Shown here: positions 57,538 to 64,000 of the stretch, in pieces
Numbering within the stretch: the stretch's first letter is position 1
Layout: each line of letters opens with the position of its first letter
DNA from: Hawksworthiomyces lignivorus
Lineage: Eukaryota; Ascomycota; Sordariomycetes; Ophiostomatales; Ophiostomataceae
DNA length: 64,000 bases
Direction: 5' to 3'
NCBI GenBank assembly: GCA_002917075.1
Contig: NTMA01000017.1
Coordinates: forward strand, 192,589 to 256,588
Made by a program: the position numbers and the translations under genes
Notes under the pieces: generated by a model
What the model saw: only the letters and a program-made list of their open reading frames with translations
Database searches by the model: none
Told to the model about the DNA's origin: nothing

Positions 57538-58352
57538 ATGGCCTTCACAGTCGGAGTGCTGGCCCTCCAGGGCGGCTTCGCCGAGCACGTCTCCATGCTG
57601 AAGCGAGCCGCAGCACGACTCGTTGGCTCCGGAGCCGCGGCGGACTCGGTAAATGCTATCATGGTTCGTACTCCGGCAGAGCTTGCTCGTTGTGATGCCC
57701 TTGTCATCCCAGGAGGCGAAAGCACTACTATGGCCCTCATTGCATCTCGGTCGGGTCTCATGGAGCCGCTGCGTGATTTTGTCCGGTACGTTGTGAGCAG
57801 TGACGTGGTTTTCTCCTTTTTCCCTTGCCTGACAGCGGCCGCTGCAGAATCCAGAAAAAGCCCACCTGGGGCACTTGTGCTGGCTTGGTCCTCCTCTCCA
57901 GCGAAGCCAGCGGCACAAAAATCGGCGGACAAGAACTGATTGGCGGTCTCGACGTGCGCGTGCACCGCAACCATTTTGGACGCCAGAAAGAGAGCTTCAT
58001 CGCCGATGTAAAGTTGCCCTTCCTGGATACTGCCAACGAGGACGCGGCTACGCCATTCCAAGGTGTATTCATCCGTGCCCCTGTCGTCGAGGCACTTCTG
58101 CAACCAAAGTCTGAAGAAGATGAAAGCGACAGCGGCGTAGATGTGCAGCAAGATTCCCAGGTTCAGATTCTGGCTGTTTTGCCTGGACACCCTTCCATCA
58201 CCTCAAGTGACGCTTCTGGACATCCTTCTGTGGACGGCGAAGTCGTTTTCGTGAAACAAGACAATGTCATAGGCGCCAGTTTCCACCCAGAGTTGACAGA
58301 TGACGTGCGTTTGCATGAGTGGTGGCTGCGCGAAATACTAAAGAGTACTTAG
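57538..58352 (+). CDS. PDX2: Pyridoxal 5'-phosphate synthase glutaminase subunit PDX2/SNO1 (PdxT)
   Basis: A class I glutamine amidotransferase subunit that produces ammonia from glutamine and channels it to PDX1. It is 250 aa from exons 57538-57785 and 57848-58352. Motifs: VGVLALQGGFAEH at the N-terminus, VIPGGESTTMALI (oxyanion strand), the nucleophile Cys in PTWGTCAGLVLL formed right after the intron, GGLDVRVHRNHFGRQKESF, and the catalytic His-Glu pair in ASFHPELTDD. A Ser/Asp/Glu-rich insert of about 45 residues (EEDESDSG and following) lengthens it relative to bacterial PdxT, as is usual in fungi. The intron donor is GTACGT, the acceptor CTGCAG. Confidence 0.94.
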
Positions 58353-58670
58353 AGAGCAGTAGACGGAGGTGGGACACCAGAGTTTCTGTCATCACTGGCA
58401 AGCTGGATAAGTCTAGTTCTTTGGATAAAAATGTACACAAAGAGGTACATCTAAAGACCGCTCGCACTTTAGGAGGAAGTAATTGCTATCGTTGTTCATA
58501 AATATTACTATCATACCGACAACCCAAACACTTTATTCACTAGATACTGAAGAATTGATAACCTATAGTGACCGTACACTTATATGCTTCGGTAACAAGT
58601 AAACAAAAACATGGCAGAGTTGAAGAAAATGGGCCAAAGCACAAATCATACGTAATATCGCTTCTCGCCT
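58353..58670. other. Convergent intergenic region
   Basis: AT-rich 3' flanks of PDX2 and of the transporter stump. Nothing else is seen. Confidence 0.5.
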
Positions 58671-58997
58671 CTACGCCTCGTACTCAGTCACAACAGCTGC
58701 ACTCTTCCTCTCAAATGCCGCCAGACTGGGCGCCTCAGAGTGTTTCACACCATCAAAGAGCTCATCAATTTCTTCAAGCGTCTTAGCCTTAGTTTCGACC
58801 CAGAAGAAGAACACCCAGACGAAGAAGAGAATGTTCCAGCTCGCATTGACTATGTATGTCTTCCAGCCAATGGCGTTGAACAGGTAGGGGAAGACCATCG
58901 TAACGAAGACGCCGCAGGCCTTGGCAGTCAATGTGAACATGGCCATGCCCGTGGCACGGATATTGAAGGACAGAACTTCGTGACGAATTGGGTGCAT
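58671..58997 (-). pseudogene. 3' stump of an MFS sugar transporter
   Basis: Only the last 100 or so codons of a sugar porter remain: EVLSFNIRATGMAMFTLTAK (TM10-11 region), NAIGWKTYIVNASWNILFFV, then VETKAKTLEEIDELFDG after TM12 and a normal C-terminal tail to the stop. The first ten or so helices are absent upstream, where the sequence has no transporter similarity. The break is near 58985-59000. It follows the broken GH3 gene on the same strand, 211 bp away, suggesting a former transporter-glycosidase pair. Confidence 0.82.
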
Positions 58998-59207
58998 CTG
59001 CTATTGTTATCCTTCTTCCTCCCTGACGATAGTGCGCTGTTAGTTTATCTGTATATCTGAATATCAACATTTGACTTTGGCTTCAGCTTTTTTGTATTTC
59101 CCTATCTCCACGTATCTATGGGCAGATAGATAGGAATTGAGCGTAAATCATTGGTAGTACTCGAGAGTTTTATTTTTTGAGAAGGCTCGTGCCTTATCTA
59201 ACAGTCT

Positions 59208-61777
59208 TTATTCAACGACCACCTCAATCTCAGCCGCGAAGTGACGCGAGCTTGTTCCCACGAAACACTTGCAGGCACCAGGATCCACCCGCCATTCTCC
59301 CTCAGAGCCTTGCCCGTCCACGTCAAACCATGATACGGACGAGCCGCTCAACGTGATTTCCACCTCTTGGGAAGCCCCAGCCGCCACAGCAACTTTGGAA
59401 AACCCCGCCAGGGCCCTAAGCGCAGCGTCTCTTCTCTTCTGAGATATAATTGGTGACGGGCTCGTGTAGACCTGGACAACTTCTGCGCCGTCGTATTTTC
59501 CGGTATTCGTTACCCTGGCGGACACTACTGCGGTCTTGCCGTCTTTGCCGCTTGAGGAGATGACCCCTTTGACTGTCACATTGTCTACGATAAAAGTTGT
59601 GTAAGACAGGCCAAACCCAAAGGGCCACAGCGGCGCCGTGTTCTTGGCGTCGAACCACCGATAGCCGACGAGCACACCCTCGCCGTATTCAGCATGGTCG
59701 TTCGCGGCGTCGCCGGGGAACCACTTGTGTGAGCCGTGGCCTTCTAGTCGGCGCGGGAACGTGATCGGCAGCTTGCCGCTCGGACTTACTGCGCCAAGCA
59801 GCACGTCTGCCAGCGCGCTGCCGTTCTCCTGGCCCTGGAACCAGGCGTGCACGATGGCGGGCGCCGCGTCCGCCCATGGCATGGCGATGACGCTGGCAGA
59901 CTGCGTCACTAATACTACCTGAGGGTGGGCTGCGCACACGGCTGCGACGAGCTCGTCGGTGCGCCGCGGCAGCGACAGCGATGTGCGGTCGATGCCCTCC
60001 TTTTCTATGTCGTTGTTGTGGCCCACGACCAGCACGACAGCGTCAGCTACCTGGGCGGCGGAGACTGCCTGCTGGAACAGGGCCGCCTCGTCAATCTGGC
60101 GCTGCACGCCCACTCGCACGCCCGACAGTGTGTGGAACAGCGTGTTGTCGTGCGGCTTGAGCGGCGGCGTCGTCACTACGTTGTCCACACGGAAGGCGTA
60201 GGCCTGGCCGGCAACCAGGTCGCACACGGCCATCTTGTTGACGCTGCCGCAGTTCATAAAGGTGCCACCCGGCGTCGTCCAGTTGGTGTTGTCGATGACC
60301 AGCTCGTCGTCCAAGTAGAGTTTCGTCTGACCCGTGTTGGACAGGCTGAAGTCGTACGTGCCCGACTCCGCCGGAGTGAGCACGCCGTGCGCCCGGTAAC
60401 AGTGCGGCTTGCCCCGCAGGCTGTCGGGCGTGTCGCCGTCGCTCATCATGAACATGACCGAGTTAGCCCAGTGTGACGAGGCGACGACTGGGCCCAAAAA
60501 TTCGTGACCAGCGTAAAAATCCACCTTTACGTCAGTCTGGCTGCCATCAGGAGTCCGAACAGCGGACCTGGCAGGCCAGGCTGCAAGTTGGTGAGAATAC
60601 CCTGCTCAAATACGACTTCTATATCCGGATTGATCGCCTTGGCAGCATCCGTGATGGACTCTAGAGGATTCGTGACGTAGTATGGATTGACGGCAGCATT
60701 CCCTGTACCGCCTGTTGTGGGTTTCTTTGTGTTAGGCCCTATAATCGCCAACTTCTTGATATTCTTGGGTGCTAAGGGCAAGATATTATTGTTTTTTTTG
60801 ACCAGAACTATACCGCCCGCTGCAGCTTCGCGTGCCGTTTGGCGAAATTTAGGGCGATCGGAATCTTGTTCCTTACCAGAGGCACTTGCCGCTGATTCTG
60901 TATCTTGTTCTAGGAGACCCGCTCGATCTAAAACTTTAAGAATCCGTCGAACGGATGCGTCGAGATGTTCTGTCTCTGACACTTTTCCAGCCTTGACGGC
61001 ATCGAGCAGAGCTTGACCGTACCGGATTGGCGGCCCCGGCATTTCAAGGTCTGTGCCAGCCACTATGCTCTGGACAGTGTCGTTGAGGCCGCCCCAGTCA
61101 CTCATAACTAGGCCGTCAAAGCCCCATTCGCGACGCAGCACTTTATCTACAAGAAATGTGCTGCAGTCCGCGTGGACACCGTTGATCTTGGGATACGCAG
61201 TCATGGCCGTCCACGGGTCCGCATTCTGCATAACATGCTCAAAGGGCCGCATATAGATCTCCCGCAGGGTCCGTTCGTCGATCTGTTCGTCTATGTTGAA
61301 GCGCCGCGTCTCCATGTCGTTAGCCACAAAGTGCTTCATGCATGCGCCCACACCGTGCTGCTGTTGCACGCCTCAGATGTAGTGGGTCGCCATAACACCG
61401 GTCAGGAACGGATCCTCGCCAAAGTTTTCAAAATTGCGTCCGCCCAGCGGAGACCGACTGATGTTCATCGTCGGTGCCAGCAGCACATGTGCGTTCTTGC
61501 TGCGGGTCTCCGCGCCCAGTATGTGGCCAACGCGCTCGACGAGCGGCCCGTCAACGGTGGCCGCCAGCGCGATGCCGCAAGGGATGAAGGTGGTGTGGGT
61601 GCCGTCGATCCAGGTAGCTCCCCGGACGCCCGCGGGGCCATCGGTGGTCTTGAGGCTGCGGATTCCCAGGCGATCGATGTTGGGCGTCTCCCACATGTTC
61701 TTGCCGGCCACAAAAAAGCACTTCTCCTCCAGGGTCATCTTCCGAAGAAGATCTTCAACCTTGCTAATTCCTGCCAT
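59208..61777 (-). pseudogene. GH3 beta-glucosidase with PA14 insert, carrying a TGA and a frameshift
   Basis: Ancestor: an intracellular fungal GH3 beta-glucosidase with a PA14 domain, about 856 aa (no signal peptide; start MAGISKVEDLL). N-terminal barrel: TTDGPAGVRG, PTMNISRSPLGGRNFENFGED, KHFVANDMETRR, MTAYPKINGVHADCS and the nucleophile motif LVMSDWGG. PA14 region: VDFYAGHEFLG to TPGGTFMNCGSVNK. Then GHNNDIEKEGIDR and the fibronectin-III-like C-terminus (FGFGLSYTTF, VQVYTSPS). Lesions: TGA at 61373-61375 in HYI-stop-GVQQQ, and loss of one base near 60552-60560, where GPL and VRTPDG lie in different frames. The total length is one base short of a multiple of three, consistent with a single-base deletion. 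Everything else is conserved, so inactivation looks recent, or the assembly is wrong. Confidence 0.88.
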
Positions 61778-62827
61778 GGCTACGGATCCCACCTCGGTCT
61801 CTTCACAGTAAAATTTTCTATGTTTCAAGACGTCTCTTCTGAGGTTTCCTTCTCTGTACAGTCCTTGCCTTGTGTTAAAGAGCGTCTGACTCCTAATGTG
61901 ATGTTAGCGCAAGACTCTGAACATAATCATCTGGTATGTTGAGAATCTCATCGCTGTTTCGGCCCTTTCCTTGGCCAACAATATTGTTATTGTTTTACAT
62001 AACTGCTTAACCTTTTCCTTGCCATTAACAAATTTTGTGTCGTATATGGCGAAGCGGCTTTCGACGCTGTGATCCACTTTCTGAGACAAAGACCATTGGC
62101 ATTAGGAATTAAGTGCCACGAATAGTGTAATGGAAACCGAAGTATACCCGGTCAGCTACATTTTCGCTATACTTTGCGACACAAGACTCTCACATTCGTT
62201 GACCAAAAGGTGACGATCCATGTAAAGCACTAGACTCGTTAGTGCCGTGTTGACAGCATCGCGGACATTATGTAAGTATCTCACGATGTCTTTAGCGACA
62301 AACGGACAATACTCGGTAACTGGAATGGTGGATATCGTCACGGAGTTCAGTGCTCTCTTCTATGAGGACAAAAGCGGCAATTTTTAGGCTTTGTGAGCTT
62401 TAGTCGGCCATGCCAACCCGCTCGCACCATCAACTGAATGGCCTAGAAAAGTTCGTCGGTCCCCCCCTCCCGCCGCTCCGTCAATTTTCAACAACGGACA
62501 TGTCCGCTTTTTGGTGTCGAGAGAAAGACTAGGTAAAGACCCAGCATTTAGAATTTCCCGTTTCCTTATTGGTCAAGACCGGAAATCCGATATCACCTCC
62601 GTCGCCATGAAGCCTCGACTACCCTATCTAAATATTGTGCTAAGGGAACACAGAATGCACTCTTCTTTTCTGTGTTGGATTTGATTCACGTCTTATGACC
62701 GCGAACCAGCTCTCTTCAACCAGTTCTGCATCCACGCGATCACCATCTTTCCACTTTTGGCCGGCTTCACTTCGACTAGCACACGCACATACATCCACGT
62801 TTATCCATCTCTGTCAGCTTGTTCAAA
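61778..62827. promoter_or_regulatory. Divergent upstream region of GH3 and FAD monooxygenase genes
   Basis: About 1.05 kb between two divergent starts, AT-rich on the GH3 side and CT-rich just before the monooxygenase ATG. A C6TC5 run occurs near 62461-62472. Short open frames in it are not convincing genes. Confidence 0.45.
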
Positions 62828-64000
62828 ATGGGTTTTGCGGATAAGCGTATTGCCATCGTGGGCGGCGGCCTTGGCGGCATGGCCCTGGCCAATTCGGCCC
62901 TCTACGCCCAGCTGCCGAATGTGCACCTTTACGAGGCGGCGCCGCAATTCACTGAAGTCGGTGCCGGCGTGAACATCACCCGCAATGCGAACCGAATCCT
63001 CGATGCCATGGGCGTGGGCCCAGACATGCTGTGGAAGTCGTCCCACAACCCGCCCAGTTACATGGAGTACCGCCACTACCGGACCGGAGAGTTCCTGGGT
63101 CAGATTGACGAGTTTGGTGAGCCGCGCTCGCGCCAGATCCACCGGGCGCACCTTTTGGAGGCGCTGCAGAAGAACGTGCCCATGAGCCATATCTCGCTGG
63201 GCAAGCGGCTCGAGGCCCTGGACTGGAGCAACGAGGCCAAGTGCTACATCCTGCGGTTCACGGATGGGACCACAGCAGAGGCCGACATCGTGGTCGGCTG
63301 CGACGGCATCAAGAGTGTCGTGCGGCAGCAGCACCTGGGCCTAGCCGACCACCCTATCTACTCCGGCCAAATGGTGTACCGCGGCTACGTCAGCTATGAC
63401 GACCTGACACCGGAGACGGCAGCCCTGCTGCACAAGACGGTCAACTTCCGCGGACCCCAGCGTCACGTGCTCACGCTGCCCATCGGCAACGACACGTCCA
63501 AGACGTCGCGCGTTGGCATTATCGGTTTTATGACCGAGCCCTTGGAAAATTGGACATCCGAGAGCTGGCTGTCGACAGCGCCCGTGGACGAGCTCCACGC
63601 TCACGTCAAGGACTGGACCGGCGCGGTGCAGGAGATCGTGGCTGGTCTGCGGAAAGGCGCCGTCGACGGCAAGATTCTGAAGCAGGCTCTCTACGTGCGC
63701 GAGCCGACAGCTAAGTGGTACGATGTGCGGTCAGACTGCCCCGGATCCGGCGTCATCCTGACCGGTGACAGCGTCCACTCGACTCTGCCACACCAAGGTG
63801 AGCCCCAACTGCACAGCTCCTATTCTCCTCAGAATGTGCTGACATGTATCCCACACAGGCCAAGGAGCTGGCCAGGCGATCGAGTCCGGCTTTGCCCTCG
63901 CCCAGGTCCTAAAATACTGGAAGGATGATGATCTCGCCGCGGCACTGCAGTATTTCCAGGATCTGCGCAAGCCGCGGACAGACCGCATCACCAAGTCGAG
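62828..64000 (+). CDS. FAD-dependent aromatic hydroxylase (salicylate-hydroxylase-like), 3' end outside window
   Basis: A group A flavoprotein monooxygenase using FAD and NAD(P)H. Exon 1 is 62828-63797 and exon 2 starts at 63859 and runs off the window; the frame is open to the last base. The start ATG gives MGFADKRIAIVGGGLGGMAL, with the dinucleotide-binding GxGxxG at residues 9-16. The DG motif is VVGCDGIKSVVR, and the GD motif is VILTGDSVHSTLPH, followed across the intron by QGAGQAIESGFALAQVL. Relatives hydroxylate salicylate, 6-hydroxynicotinate or similar aromatic acids. The missing C-terminus is probably only about 40-70 residues. Substrate unknown. Confidence 0.88.

Overview
The window looks like nuclear DNA of a filamentous ascomycete (Pezizomycotina, probably Sordariomycetes-like; the exact lineage is an inference). 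Most genes are interrupted by short introns of 55-125 bp with GTRNGT donors, CTNAC-type branch sites and YAG acceptors. The gene content fits too: a Zn2Cys6 regulator, many MFS transporters, an NRPS-like reductase, a NACHT-WD40 gene, fungal GH3/GH43/GH88 enzymes and PDX1/PDX2. No rRNA, tRNA, CRISPR array or intact transposon was seen.

Left part (1-19.4 kb) is mostly housekeeping: an Ama1/Fizzy-type APC/C activator with an in-frame TAG, a Syn8-like Qc-SNARE, a long gene-poor stretch with a C22 tract, a SIT4-phosphatase-associated (SAPS) protein with a 1.2-kb intron, an MFS sugar transporter and a small secreted four-cysteine protein.

Middle-left (19.8-28.5 kb) looks like an organic-acid or sulfonate utilisation neighbourhood. 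A Jlp1/TauD-type dioxygenase and a Dal5/Soa1-type permease diverge from one promoter that holds a CACGTG box. An ICL/PEP-mutase-superfamily lyase and a second, intronless TauD-like dioxygenase follow.

Middle (28.5-44.5 kb) is AT-rich and accessory: a decayed NACHT-WD40 gene, a hairpin-rich island in an AT desert, an intact A-T-R NRPS-like reductase, an alpha/beta-hydrolase relic with its middle deleted, and a serine beta-lactamase-like hydrolase.

Right part (45-64 kb) resembles a carbohydrate-catabolic cluster in partial decay. It holds a GH43 pseudogene, an intact oligosaccharide-type MFS transporter, an intact GH88 and a Zn2Cys6 activator. The head-to-head vitamin B6 pair PDX1/PDX2 comes next, followed by a 3' stump of another sugar transporter, a GH3 beta-glucosidase with a TGA and a one-base frameshift, and an FAD monooxygenase cut by the window edge. 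TAG and TGA both terminate intact genes here, so the internal stops are read as lesions and not as a variant code.
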